A stretch of 64,000 bases of DNA, from the NCBI GenBank assembly GCA_039817415.1, contig JBCBVV010000014.1:89428-153427 (forward strand). The letters run 5' to 3'. This document shows, piece after piece, positions 1 to 9,800 of the stretch; position 1 is the stretch's first letter, and the number at the start of each line of letters is the position of its first letter. Both the position numbers and the translations under genes were made by a program. Origin of the DNA: JALEFZ01 sp039817415 (lineage in GTDB: Bacteria; Bacteroidota; Bacteroidia; J057). The notes under the pieces were generated by a model. It had not been told where the DNA came from. It searched no databases and saw only the letters and a list, made by a program, of their open reading frames with translations.

Positions 1-543
1 CATCATGAGTGCATGAACCATTTCAGGATGCTCTGCAGCCAAATAAGTCGCTAATGTTCCTCCCGTTGATGTCCCCATTAGGATTACAGTATCTCCTAGA
101 GCCAGACCAGTAGCCAGCGCTTTTTTGGCGGAGTTCATATAATTTACTGGGGTAAGTTCTAGAAAGGAATCATCATCTTCCAATCCATGTCCCTGTAATC
201 GAGGCAGATACAGGTTCATTCCATATTTTTTTGCCAAGTTTCTATGCACTGGATCTCCTTCCATGGGGCTGGCAGAAAAACCATGAAGATAAACGAGGAC
301 GTAAGGGGTTTTTCTAACAGAATCTGCCCACACGATTTGGGCCTCGTTATGTTCTTTGATGTTGGGAATTTTGGCCTCCTCTTTGGCAATAGCTTCTTCT
401 ATTTCAGCCAAAGGGGTCGTAACGGTAGGCATAAAGGCATTTACCTTTTCAAATTTAGGCGTTGGGCCTGCCATAAACCCGACCACTACCACCACAATCA
501 GTAGCAGCAATAGCACTCCAACAACTCGTAATACTTTTTTCAT
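1..543 (-). CDS. Alpha/beta hydrolase, partial (C-terminus outside window)
   Basis: The reading frame starts at the ATG at 543 and runs open for 181 codons to the left edge, so the C-terminal part is missing. Residues 1-22 form a hydrophobic N-terminal anchor or signal (MKKVLRVVGVLLLLL...). After it come an oxyanion-hole type HGFSAS segment and, near the edge, the nucleophile elbow GTSTGG, whose Ser would be the catalytic residue. The Asp and His of the triad must lie beyond the edge. The family is the serine alpha/beta hydrolases of the carboxylesterase or monoglyceride-lipase type; the substrate cannot be told. The protein is probably membrane-anchored and faces the periplasm. The gene is divergent from the lipoprotein gene starting at 740. 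Confidence 0.85.
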   Translation of the reverse strand, partial: MKKVLRVVGVLLLLLIVVVVVGFMAGPTPKFEKVNAFMPTVTTPLAEIEEAIAKEEAKIPNIKEHNEAQIVWADSVRKTPYVLVYLHGFSASPMEGDPVHRNLAKKYGMNLYLPRLQGHGLEDDDSFLELTPVNYMNSAKKALATGLALGDTVILMGTSTGGTLATYLAAEHPEMVHALMM

Positions 544-739
544 GAAATGACTTAAAGGCGTTAAGGGATTAGGCAAAATATACTACTTTTTGGGAAAGCA
601 GGGAAGTAGGAGCTAAGCAAAAATGGCAGATGGATTTCGGATAAACACAGCTTTGCCTTTTGGACAGGAGCAGGCTTTTTGTTTTTTTAGGGAAAGTCAT
701 TCAAGAGTGCCTGCTCTTTTTACAAAACATCCTTTTCAC

Positions 740-1462
740 ATGAGATTCCTGCTGATTATTCCAGTTATTCTTTTTTTAGGCCTTTCCTGCAAAACCGGAG
801 AGACCTCAGGCACAAAAGCCGCTGCCGACAACAATTCCTCGGCTGACATGAAAGGCCCTAGAGTTGCCATTGAGTGTAACTTATATGATTATGACTACAA
901 GTCCGCGGGACCGGCCTATCCTGATATGTTTCCTTACGTTTATCAGGGCGCAGGAAGAAGCCGAATTTTCGAAGCTTATACAGTAAGATTTCAATTGACC
1001 CATCAGCCTCCTTTGGTTCCTATGACCAACTATGAAATTCCATGGATCAAGCCAGACAACTACAATGATCAAAATGGAAACTTCATCACTTATATCCGAA
1101 ATGGCTATGAGAAAAGCTTAGCAAATCCATACATATCAGTCCAATACATCAGAAAAGATGTCCCACATGCTTCTAGTATTGATTCTCTTCTCCATTGGGT
1201 GAATGGAATTGTGATGGATTTAGATGGAGCCAAAGTGCTAACGGCCGAATATAAGATTGAAACAGTATCTGGAAAAACCGCCAGGTGCCAAGAGTTCAAA
1301 TACCCCGACCAAGGCCCACGAGCAGGGAAAACGCTAGCCTACGCCTACATCGATTTCAATGACGAATACATTGTCGGGCTAGTTTTGACTACAGTAAATG
1401 ATACCGATTATCCTCTCAACAAGCCCTTATTCGAAGAATTGATTCGCAGTTTCTGCACCTGA
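740..1462 (+). CDS. Hypothetical lipoprotein
   Basis: I do not recognise this 241-residue protein family. The reading frame is open from 623, but the ATG at 740 is the better start because it gives a classical lipoprotein signal (MRFLLIIPVILFLGLSC) with the lipid Cys at residue 17. A low-complexity linker rich in K, T, A and N follows, then a globular domain with many aromatic residues. A C-terminal segment says the product 'cannot be lost to' no known motif, so only the envelope location is supported: it is probably a membrane-attached protein of the periplasm or outer membrane. The sigma factor gene begins 40 bp downstream on the same strand, but nothing shows that they are co-transcribed. 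Confidence 0.75.
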   Translation: MRFLLIIPVILFLGLSCKTGETSGTKAAADNNSSADMKGPRVAIECNLYDYDYKSAGPAYPDMFPYVYQGAGRSRIFEAYTVRFQLTHQPPLVPMTNYEIPWIKPDNYNDQNGNFITYIRNGYEKSLANPYISVQYIRKDVPHASSIDSLLHWVNGIVMDLDGAKVLTAEYKIETVSGKTARCQEFKYPDQGPRAGKTLAYAYIDFNDEYIVGLVLTTVNDTDYPLNKPLFEELIRSFCT

Positions 1463-1502
1463 TTAAACTCTTCAAAAAAAATGCTGTAACCTTTTTGCCC
1501 CT

Positions 1503-2132
1503 TTGTATTATAGGGTTGAATCTTTCATAGCACGTAGCGCGACTTTGTCAAAAGCAAATTATACACGTACGAAGGCTGAAATTCTCGAAGAGAATCAGTT
1601 GGTCCAGGCTGCCAAAAAGCAGCCCAGGAAATTTGCGGCTCTATACACCAGGTATTATGAGACGATTTTTCGTTTTGTCTTCAAGCGTGTATCCGACAAT
1701 GACCTAAGTGCGGACATTACCCAACAGGTTTTCATGAAAGCCATGGAAAACCTAAAGCGATATGAATTCAGGGGACTTCCTTTCTCTGCTTGGTTGTATC
1801 AGATTGCGAGAAATGAGGTTGCCCAGTTCTTCCGTCAAAACAAGCATCAGCGAAGTATCAGCATGGAAAGTGGGCAGATCGCATACCTGATGGAAGAAAT
1901 GGAGGAAACGAACTCAGATGCAGATGTTCAAAGAATGGTAAAGGCTATTCAATTGCTCAGACAAGAAGAGATCGAGTTTATTGAGATGAAATACTTTGAG
2001 CGACTTCCCTATCGGGAAATTGCGGCCATTTACCAGATTCAGGAAAACAATGCCAAGGTCAAAATGCATCGTTTGCTAAAGAAATTGAAAAAACTCATGG
2101 CTCAGCCAGAGTTTCAAGAAAAGAATATTTAA
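1503..2132 (+). CDS. RNA polymerase sigma-70 family (ECF-like) sigma factor
   Basis: This 209-residue protein has the two domains of an ECF sigma factor. Region 2 covers about residues 45-112, with an aromatic-rich core-binding helix and a -10 recognition segment ending in AWLYQIARNEVAQFF. Region 4 covers about 145-200, with a helix-turn-helix around LPYREIAAIYQI. There is no ATG at the 5' end: the longest frame starts at TTG 1503, and TTG 1545 is an alternative that removes 14 residues, so the start is uncertain. The next gene, 30 bp downstream, encodes a single-pass membrane protein. In ECF operons that position is usually held by the anti-sigma factor, so partnership is likely by context but is not shown by homology. 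Confidence 0.88.
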   Translation: MYYRVESFIARSATLSKANYTRTKAEILEENQLVQAAKKQPRKFAALYTRYYETIFRFVFKRVSDNDLSADITQQVFMKAMENLKRYEFRGLPFSAWLYQIARNEVAQFFRQNKHQRSISMESGQIAYLMEEMEETNSDADVQRMVKAIQLLRQEEIEFIEMKYFERLPYREIAAIYQIQENNAKVKMHRLLKKLKKLMAQPEFQEKNI

Positions 2133-2162
2133 CTCATTGGATTTCAGGAAGCTGATTTCCTA

Positions 2163-3593
2163 ATGCTTATGTCTAAATACAAGATACATATCGATAAACC
2201 TTTACCCGATAAGCAAACCATTCAGGCTTATCAGGACTTCGATGCCCTATACGATTATTATAAGGTCAATACCAAATATGAGTTTTGGAAAAACCTTTAT
2301 CGAAATCCGCTGAATTTTGCCGTCCTGGTATTGGTCGTAGCTGTGGGTGCACTGATCTTCGATTCAGTTGCCGAAGAATCCTATCGCTCTCTCTTCCTCA
2401 AAGCACCTTCCAAAGGTTTGCTTCCCCCCTCAGAATCTACTAAGCTCTCCACAAATGAAGCCCAAGAACTCCAAATCGCAGAGAATATCAAGGTACACTT
2501 GCCACAGGAGGCTTTTGAAAACCAACATGGAGAAGCAGTAAGGGGTACTATTTCCTTCTACTACAGATGGCTACCCAAAGCCATGAATTGGCTCAAGCGT
2601 GGACTCCCAATGGAAAACAATGAGCAAGCCCTAGCATCAAAAGGAATTCTGGAACTCTTCGCTATGCAGGGGGATCAAGTTTTACATCTCAGAAAGGGGA
2701 AGAATATTCAAGTAATTTTCACCCTTGCAGATAGTCTTATTTCATATCATCCTCGTCAACTCGATACCCTTAAAAGAGATTGGATCAACCTGACTGATAC
2801 AAGCTGGAATACCATATGGGATAGTTCCGCACTAGCCCAACTGGAAAAACCTGTTTACCTGGCACCGGATGCCGACATTAACGAACTCGTTGCCAAAGGA
2901 AGTGCTAACCCTAAGCTCCAAAAGCCCAATCAGCCCTTTGGTGTCAAGGTATCAAACGCTGCAGACTATCCTCATTTTAGCCCATATGACAAAGTATATT
3001 GGGAATATCAGGATGTCCCTGGCTCCACCAATCCTTGGGAAGAACAATTACTAGGCCCAGAAAATGGCTGGAACGATGTACGCGTCAGAAGAATAGGCCA
3101 GAACCAATACCAGCTTACCTTCACCAAGATCAGCTCGCAGAATCAGATGATCCGCAAAAAAGTGATTGCGGTACCGCTATTCGAAGCAAAATCTAAGGCA
3201 GAGGCCCAACGGATTTATCAAGCCAAACTGGCGGCTTATGAGCGAGCCATTCAAGAACTTGAGGCTCAAAAGCAACAGGTTATCACCCAAGCCCAATCTG
3301 CCTACAAGGACAGCCTTGAGGTCTACCAACAGGCCTTTCAAAACAGCTTGAAGTTTACCCATCATGAATGTACGGTAGCCTTAACTGAACTAGGGTTTGT
3401 AGGCTTGATGAAGCCGCTGAAGTTGGAGGCAGAGTCTCCTCAAAAAGATCCTAAAGCTAGCAGGCAGTGGTGGATGGGAACAGATCAAGAAACCTTGCTA
3501 GAGATGAGTAAACCCGGATTTTCAGGCAAAATCCCTGCCGACTTACATGGTGATGTAGTGAGCTTGATAGAAGGTGAACTTCAGATCAACTAA
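2163..3593 (+). CDS. Single-pass membrane protein, possible sigma-factor partner
   Basis: I do not recognise the family. The 476-residue protein has about 49 N-terminal residues predicted to be cytoplasmic, one transmembrane helix at about 50-67 (LNFAVLVLVVAVGALIF) and a long periplasmic part. That part has a beta-rich region at about 95-160 (around LPQEAFENQHGEAVRGTISFY) and a charged, Gln/Ala-rich stretch at about 343-395 that should be a coiled coil. ATG 2163 and ATG 2169 are equally possible starts. The layout (short cytoplasmic tail, one helix, large outer domain, directly after an ECF sigma gene) is that of a membrane anti-sigma factor. No anti-sigma domain motif is visible, so this is inference from context. 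Confidence 0.8.
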   Translation: MLMSKYKIHIDKPLPDKQTIQAYQDFDALYDYYKVNTKYEFWKNLYRNPLNFAVLVLVVAVGALIFDSVAEESYRSLFLKAPSKGLLPPSESTKLSTNEAQELQIAENIKVHLPQEAFENQHGEAVRGTISFYYRWLPKAMNWLKRGLPMENNEQALASKGILELFAMQGDQVLHLRKGKNIQVIFTLADSLISYHPRQLDTLKRDWINLTDTSWNTIWDSSALAQLEKPVYLAPDADINELVAKGSANPKLQKPNQPFGVKVSNAADYPHFSPYDKVYWEYQDVPGSTNPWEEQLLGPENGWNDVRVRRIGQNQYQLTFTKISSQNQMIRKKVIAVPLFEAKSKAEAQRIYQAKLAAYERAIQELEAQKQQVITQAQSAYKDSLEVYQQAFQNSLKFTHHECTVALTELGFVGLMKPLKLEAESPQKDPKASRQWWMGTDQETLLEMSKPGFSGKIPADLHGDVVSLIEGELQIN

Positions 3594-3989
3594 GAGACTG
3601 TTTAAGAATTCCCTTTTCAAAAAAAAGAAAACCCCGGACGGTTTAGAGATCCGGGGTTAAGGCTTACATGGCTAAAAAAAGGGTCAAAAAAAGGTAGGTA
3701 AAAGGGTGTTTTTTTGGTTGTGGAAAAGAACGAGGTTGAATTGGGTTGTTTGTGTTTGTTTGTTATGGTTAATGTTACGGTAGGTCACAGGGGGTGTTAT
3801 ACTGCAATGTATAAGTGTGTCGATGGGCAGGATAAGTGCGCATAGACATTGATCAATTGAGTGACGTTTTCTTTTCTGGGGTTTACATATTTTCCCTTGT
3901 AATTTTCTCAATTGCCTACAGATGATCTTGTTGGATAACCATTTTCCAAGATTTCCCCTTAACTTCCTCCCCTGAGAAAAACATATTGC
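3594..3989. other. Intergenic region with no convincing gene
   Basis: These 396 bases follow the sigma-factor pair. They begin with GAGACTGTTTAAG directly after the stop codon, a sequence shared with the MITE-like element near 22992. Next comes a strong inverted repeat (3630-3658) and then a G/T-biased stretch rich in homopolymers. I see no RNA gene that I recognise. A 75-codon open frame on the minus strand has low-complexity composition and no homology that I can recognise. Confidence 0.5.
3620..3658 (-). terminator. Intrinsic terminator-like hairpin, minus-strand orientation
   Basis: A perfect 9-bp stem (AACCCCGGA at 3630-3638, TCCGGGGTT at 3650-3658) has an 11-base loop. The run of A at 3621-3630 gives a U-tract only when it is read on the minus strand. 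On the plus strand there is no T-tract, so it is a weak terminator for the sigma-factor operon. No minus-strand gene upstream of it is evident. Confidence 0.55.
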
Positions 3990-4649
3990 ATGCAGGAAGC
4001 ACTTACGAATTCATCAAAATTTAAGCTCTGGAAGCGGAACCTTGAGAAAAATGGCCTGGACATCCATGGCATGGAGGAAAAGTACTCTCGTATTTGGCGG
4101 AATGGAGAAGTCCTCTTCTCCCTCGTTTTACTAGACGCCTCTCCTCCAGAAGGGAAAAAGATACCTCCCGTTTGTTTTCTCAAAGGAGAAGTATGCTGTA
4201 TCATGGTCATTTTGATTGACGAAGCTACGGGAGAGAAATTCAATCTGCTGGTTAAGCAGCGCAGAATTTGCCATGGCGGCTTTGTTTATGAGCAAGTAGC
4301 AGGCTTGGTAGATGAAGGCGAACAACCATTAGAAGTGGCTGTTAGAGAAGTTGAGGAAGAAACTGGCTTAAAGGTCAAGCCCGAACAAGTCATCCAGTTG
4401 AATGAGGAGCCCTACTACCCTTCTACCGGTACCTCCGACGAGGCTATGTATTATTTCTATTGTGAATTGACCATGCCAAAGGATCAGATTATTGCACTGG
4501 GTGGACAAGAGACAGGGCTTGCTTCTGAACATGAGCAAATCTTCACCCACTTAGCCACTATTCCAGAAGCCTTTGACCTGATCAAGAATCCAAATGGTGT
4601 CTTGAACATCGTCCTGTACCAAAAGCATATCGGAAAGTACGTTGTCTAA
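3990..4649 (+). CDS. Nudix hydrolase, nucleotide-sugar pyrophosphatase-like
   Basis: This enzyme hydrolyses a nucleoside diphosphate linked to another moiety. The complete Nudix box G-x5-E-x7-REUxEExGU is present at residues 105-127 (G105, E111, R119-E120, E123-E124, G126). The 219-residue length, the long N-terminal beta extension and the PYYPSTGTSDE segment after the box fit the ADP-ribose/UDP-glucose pyrophosphatase branch (NudF/NUDT14-like). The exact substrate is not determined by the sequence. The protein should be cytoplasmic, as no signal peptide is seen. The gene stands alone and ends in a bidirectional terminator shared with the convergent DUF2147 gene. Confidence 0.9.
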   Translation: MQEALTNSSKFKLWKRNLEKNGLDIHGMEEKYSRIWRNGEVLFSLVLLDASPPEGKKIPPVCFLKGEVCCIMVILIDEATGEKFNLLVKQRRICHGGFVYEQVAGLVDEGEQPLEVAVREVEEETGLKVKPEQVIQLNEEPYYPSTGTSDEAMYYFYCELTMPKDQIIALGGQETGLASEHEQIFTHLATIPEAFDLIKNPNGVLNIVLYQKHIGKYVV

Positions 4650-4675
4650 GATGACTCCATTAGTATTCATCTATA

Positions 4676-4708
4676 AAAAGAGCCATTCCAACTTGGAATG
4701 GCTCTTTT
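4676..4708. terminator. Bidirectional intrinsic terminator
   Basis: A long perfect stem, AAAAGAGCCATTCCAA against TTGGAATGGCTCTTTT (about 4677-4708), has almost no loop. It carries an A-run on the left and a T-run on the right, so it can end both the Nudix transcript (plus) and the convergent DUF2147 transcript (minus). Confidence 0.85.
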
Positions 4709-4746
4709 CATTGAGATAAAAGTCTTACTTGCTTATTGCTTATCGT

Positions 4747-5214
4747 TTATTGCCTATACCAGTACTGTGTACGTCCTGCAATGGAGAAACCAATGTATCC
4801 TCTTACCTTCAATTTTCCAGGTTCAACCAGTTCTACATAACAATCATATTCTTTTCCATTTTCTGGATCGAGAATTCTTCCACTTCCATATTTGGTATCC
4901 GATTCTTTCTTAAGTTCTCTCAATACCATCATTCCCACCACCTTCTTTTTATAACGAGAATCACTTGAGGAGCAATTATCGCATACTGGATCTGGATCCT
5001 CACCTGGTTGGGGAAATATCTTCAAGACTTTTCCATAAAGTTTGCCATCAGCTGACTCCGAGATTTCCAATAAAGACTTTACTGTCTTTCCATCATCATC
5101 AATCGTCTTCCAAGTCCCTACAACCTTATTCTGAGCTGAAAGGGTATTCATAATCGCTACCAACATAATAGTGGCAAGCCAGGCGAAACCGATTTTTACA
5201 TGCTTGTTGATCAT
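4747..5214 (-). CDS. DUF2147 family secreted protein
   Basis: This 155-residue protein has a signal peptide ending about residue 27 (…MNTLSAQ) followed by a single DUF2147 domain. The family pattern is clear: VGTWKTIDDDGKTVKS at the start, then GKLYGKVLKI, a CDNC pair in the middle (PVCDNCSSSD), and a C-terminal GYIGFSIAGRTQYWYR strand. Members are small lipocalin-like beta proteins of unknown function, exported to the periplasm or beyond. The two Cys could form a disulfide. The gene is monocistronic and converges on the Nudix gene. Confidence 0.88.
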   Translation of the reverse strand: MINKHVKIGFAWLATIMLVAIMNTLSAQNKVVGTWKTIDDDGKTVKSLLEISESADGKLYGKVLKIFPQPGEDPDPVCDNCSSSDSRYKKKVVGMMVLRELKKESDTKYGSGRILDPENGKEYDCYVELVEPGKLKVRGYIGFSIAGRTQYWYRQ

Positions 5215-5411
5215 CTTTTGCGTTTTTGAAGTTAATGTAGCGTAGTAGCCTACAAGTAGGTTTATGTTTTAAAAAATACTCGTTTCGAGAATCTACGAAA
5301 AATAATATGCATGCATACTATTTTTTAGATCGGGTTTTCTATAAATGACACATCATCTATCCATTAGGGAAGCTATTTTTCAAACAATCGTTGCATACGA
5401 GTCCTCCAAAA

Positions 5412-5450
5412 ACAAAAAAAGAGGATTCTCCCAACGGAAAATCCCCTTTT
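5412..5450 (-). terminator. Intrinsic terminator of the RND efflux operon
   Basis: On the minus strand a hairpin AAAGGGGATTTTCC/GGAGAATCCTCTTT (loop GTTG, two mismatches) is followed by TTTTGTTTTTGG. It lies 20 bp beyond the stop codon of the TolC-like gene. Confidence 0.75.
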
Positions 5451-5470
5451 CAACAAAAATTATGTTGGAC

Positions 5471-6832
5471 TTATTCTTTCTCTTTGACTAGTTGACCACT
5501 TAGTTGCATCAGTTGTACCTCAGAAGTCTTTACCGTGTACAACAAATCTCTAAGCTGGTACTTCACTCTCACCAAGTTGACTTGCGCGTCTCGGAACAAC
5601 ACACTGCTTGCCTGTCCTAATTCGAATAGTTCCTTGGTCCTATCAAAATTCGCTTGGGCGGCCTCAAGACTCTTTTGACTTAGGTCCAATACTTCAATTG
5701 AATTCAGGTAAGTAGCATAGGCCTTATTCAAGTCTCGAATCACCTGCTGCTCAGCCTGCTTAAATGAGCTTTGGCTGCTGGCAATTCCGATCTCTGCATT
5801 TTGAATGTTTCGGCGAATTTGATTCCCATTAAAAATCGGGAAAGAAATGGTTCCGCTAACACTTAACCCATCGCTGGACTGCTGAGTCAAAACACTTACA
5901 GGTCCATTATCAGCAAACTGGTAGGCATAAGAGCCATTTACACTCAGGGTAGGATAGGCAGATTGACGAGAGGCCTTAAGGTTAAGTTCGGCCAACTTCC
6001 TTCCATAATCTGCAATACGAAGGGAAGAGTTGTAGGCTCTTGCTTCCTGCTCTAGCTGCGTCAAACTAAAAGTTTGTAAGGGACTGACATCCGTATTTAC
6101 AGCAAAGTCAGTTTCAACATCTCTACCCATCAGGTAGTTCAAATCGCGCTTGGCATTTGAAAGGTTAGCCTCGGATTGAACTAGGCTGATGGAATCAGTA
6201 TTAACGGAAACTTGCGCATTGAGGATGGCGACTCTGTTGGCCTGACCAAAATCAGACTGATTTTGTACGTAGGCCAATCTTTCCCTGGACTGAGCCAGTG
6301 CTTCTTCCTGTAAGGTATAAGCATCTGCCAACCTACCTAAATTGTAGTAGGCAGAACTGATTTGAGAAGCTGTTTGCTCGATTGTCAAAAAGAGAGACTC
6401 TTTACTTTGCGCGGCATTGGTTTTCAACACATCAAAATTCGTGTAGGAAGCCAGCGATAAGGTATAGCCGATTCCTAGAGAAGCATTGAAGCCATAGGTT
6501 CCAATGTCTCCACCTGTAATTTCTGTTGTTGGTGTACCTGCCTGTTGATCTGGCTGATTGAGGGTAATGGAGGTATTTCTGGTAAATCCACCATTAGATC
6601 CTCCGCTTAGGTTGACGGAAGGAAGTCCTCCAGCCGCCCCCAAATGCGCCTGATTTTCGGCTTGCTGCACATTATAGCGTGCAATGGAAATGCCGTAGTT
6701 GTTTTGTAAAGCCTCGCGAATGGCGTCATCCAGCGAAAGCTGATCCTGCCCCTGGAGAGGGAGCGCAAGGCCCATCGCTCCAAGGATCAAGCTGATATAT
6801 ATATGATATTTCATTGGTTTCATTTCGATCAA
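5471..6832 (-). CDS. TolC family outer-membrane efflux channel
   Basis: This is the outer-membrane exit duct of the tripartite pump encoded by this operon. The 453-residue precursor has a signal peptide (the ATG at 6814 gives the cleaner MKYHIYISLILGAMGLALP start) and the TolC repeat. Two long alpha-helical hairpins start near LSLDDAIREALQNNYGISIA and again in the second half (ARAYNSSLRIADYGRKLAELNLKAS is split between helix and turn). Beta-strand segments lie between them. TolC-type channels form trimers. The gene begins 6 bp after the pump gene stop, so the two are probably translated together. The last gene of the operon is followed by a terminator at 5412-5450. Confidence 0.92.
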   Translation of the reverse strand: MIEMKPMKYHIYISLILGAMGLALPLQGQDQLSLDDAIREALQNNYGISIARYNVQQAENQAHLGAAGGLPSVNLSGGSNGGFTRNTSITLNQPDQQAGTPTTEITGGDIGTYGFNASLGIGYTLSLASYTNFDVLKTNAAQSKESLFLTIEQTASQISSAYYNLGRLADAYTLQEEALAQSRERLAYVQNQSDFGQANRVAILNAQVSVNTDSISLVQSEANLSNAKRDLNYLMGRDVETDFAVNTDVSPLQTFSLTQLEQEARAYNSSLRIADYGRKLAELNLKASRQSAYPTLSVNGSYAYQFADNGPVSVLTQQSSDGLSVSGTISFPIFNGNQIRRNIQNAEIGIASSQSSFKQAEQQVIRDLNKAYATYLNSIEVLDLSQKSLEAAQANFDRTKELFELGQASSVLFRDAQVNLVRVKYQLRDLLYTVKTSEVQLMQLSGQLVKEKE

Positions 6833-6838
6833 ATCTAT

Positions 6839-9800
6839 TTATAGGACCATTAGGGCAATCAGGAAGAGGAATAATCCTACAGACAAGCCTCTCACAAGGT
6901 TCAAGACTGCGTAAGAATGCTCACCCTCATAAGCAGGTTCTACTGTAGTTCTGTTGATGTCTTCACCCGTGTAGAGCTTGACAAGCCCTGTTTTGATAGC
7001 ATTTGAGATCAGTAACAGAGCAGGTAACATAACCAAGATCAAAAGGGTAGCTACAGCCAGCCCAAAGGCAACGGTAATCGCCATCGGAATCAGGAACTGA
7101 GCTTGCAAACTTTTCTCTAGGATCAAGGGACCAAGACCAGCAATGGTCGTTACGGAGGTCAGGAAGATGGGACGGAAGCGGGACAAAGAGGCCTGATAGA
7201 GAGCTTCTTTCATGTCCATGCCATTCTTGATCAACAAATTGTATTGGCTAATCAATACCAGACCATCATTCACCAGGATACCAATCAAGGCCAATACCCC
7301 CAAGCCTGACAGAATGATACTGAAGGCAAATCCCAATAAGGTATGCCCTATAAATACCCCAATCAGAGAGAAAGGTATGATCGCTAAGAGGGCAACGGTC
7401 TGAGAAACAGAACGGAAGGTTAGGATAATCATCAACATCATCAGGAATAGAATCACGGGTCCTACCACTACAAGTGATCCAAAAAACTTGGAATTCTCAC
7501 GAGCTTGCCCTTCAAATGACACATCTACCTCCTCATAGTTTTCGAGAATATTAGGGATAATGGAATTCTGAATCCTTGTCAATACATCCTGAGTGGATAC
7601 CTTGGCATTGGCTGCATCAGCCTGAACGCGAATTTCTCTTTTCCCATCAAGGTGGTTGATACTAATTAACCCACGTGTTGGTTCTAAGGTCGCAATTTCC
7701 TTCAATGGATACTGCTGACCATTCCCTGTGCGGATATACATGTTTTCAAGCTGCCCTTGAGACTTTCTGTCTTCTTCTTTGTAGCGAACCCACACTTTGA
7801 CTTCGTCCTCTCCGCGCTGAAGGCGCTGAATCTCGGATCCAAAGAATCCTTGTCTCACTTGGCTCACCACCGTATTCAAGCTTAGGCCAAGAAGTTTCGC
7901 CTTTTCTTTTAGCTGAACATTGATCTCACGCAATCCCTCTGCATCAGAGCTTTCGACATTGATCAATTCTGGTAATTCAGCTAGGCTATCCTTGAGGACA
8001 CTTACCACTTCACCCAATTGATCCAGGTTGTCAGAGTATAGGGCCACGTTCACGGGCTTCCCGAATGGGCTACCCAGCTGATACGTCAGCAACTCAGCTT
8101 CGTTCATCGGCCCGACCTTCTTTTCGATTCTGTTTAGAAGTCCCAAAGAAGAGGCATGATCAGGATATTCCTGTCTTTGCTCTGAATCCAGCATACGGAT
8201 TAAAATGTCTCCTGTATAGGAGTTAGGACGCTGATTCTGGTTGATAATGAGGATGACATCTTCACCATCAGGTCGCTCAGCCTTCAACTCTTCATTGAGT
8301 TCCCAGGCAGCATTTTCGATTTGGTCCATGTACACCTTGGTAATGTTTTCTGGTGTACCTGCAGGCATTCTTAGGTTGACCGTAGCAAAGTCCCCTTCAA
8401 TTACGGGGAAAAAGGTAATACTCATCAAACCACTGGCAGGTAAGCCAAAGCTGATCATCAGAAAAGCAAATGGAATGACTACCCCTAAAATGGGATTCTT
8501 CATGGTTCCTCTTAGAAGGGGGGCATACAGCTTCTCCTTCATGAAATCCATCAAGCGGTTAAAGGTATTCTGAATGCCTTCGAAGAATTTCGCTGGGCCA
8601 CTCGTTTCAGGCTCTCTGTTTCTCAGAGCTGCCGAGTGCGAAATGTGTCCTGGTAGGATAAAGGCACCTTCAACCAATGAAAAAGTCAATGACAAGGCAA
8701 TGACCACCGCAATATCTGCAAAGAAGTCTCCTGTAATTCCATCTAAGAAGAAGAAAGTAGAGAACGCAATCACCGTTGTCATGATCGCTCCAAATACGGC
8801 TGGTAGGACTTCCATCGTACCATCTACTGCTGCTTGGAAAGGCGTTTTTCCTCTTTCCCAATGAGAATAAATGTTTTCCGATATTACTACCCCGTCATCT
8901 ACCAGGATACCCAATACCAGGATCAAGCCAAAGAGGGAGATTACGTTGATTTGTAGGCCAATCATGGAACCAATCAGGAATACACCTGCAAAGGAAACCG
9001 GAATAGCTACTGCCACCCAGAAGGCCAAAGATGGACGCAAGAAAAGGGCCAATAAGACTGCTACCAGGGTAAATCCAATCACACCGTTCTTGGTCAACAG
9101 GCCAATACGCTGATTCAACAGAATGGAACCATCCTGGATCACCGTGGCTTCCATGGCTTCGTTCTCAGCATTGAAGTCCTCTACATACTTATTGGTTTTG
9201 GCTGCAATATCAATCAAACTCTCCTTGTTTGTATTGGAGACATTGATTCGTACAGCTGGTTTTCCATTTACATAGGCACGGTTGGGATTATCGGCCCATT
9301 TGTCTGTAATGGTAGCCACCTCAACTAGGGTAATTTTCCTTCCATCTGGGCTTTGCGCAACGGGAATATCTTGTAGCCCTTGAGCAGAATATTCTTTGTT
9401 ACGAGTACGAATGAGGGTTTCTCCTTCATCCCCCTTGATGGTCCCGCCAGTCAAGTCTATGTTTTGTGAAGCAACTGCCAGTCTTACCTGCTCAAAGGTG
9501 AGGTTCATGGCTCTTAGCTTGTTCTCTGAAACAGCAATTTCGATTTCCTCATCTGGGAAACCAGAGAGCTCTACCTTAGAAATGCCGTCCATTGCCAAGA
9601 GATCACTTTCGATTTCACGAGCCGTTTCTTTCAGCTTTTTCAGAGGCACTTTCCCACTTACCGTAAACTGGAAAGCTACGTTTAATGCCTCCTGCTTATA
9701 GATAATGGGTGATTCTATCCCTACAGGAAAGGCACTAATTCCATCAACATTGTTTTTGACATCCCTCAGGACTTCATCAATGTTATAGGCACTGTTTACT

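Noticed and set aside
623..739. Upstream in-frame extension of the lipoprotein gene
   Set aside because: The start at 740 gives a canonical lipoprotein signal; the extension has no purpose that I can see.
3684..3911. A 75-codon minus-strand open frame in the gap before the Nudix gene
   Set aside because: Low-complexity T/N/K-rich composition, no signal or domain, no family that I recognise. Kept only as part of the possible non-coding transcript discussion.
5300..5330. ATGCATGCAT-type palindrome upstream of the DUF2147 gene
   Set aside because: A short alternating palindrome with no repeat elsewhere and no regulator nearby to use it.
8241..8573. A 110-codon plus-strand open frame opposite the RND pump gene
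   Set aside because: Antisense to a confidently identified RND gene; no protein-like features.
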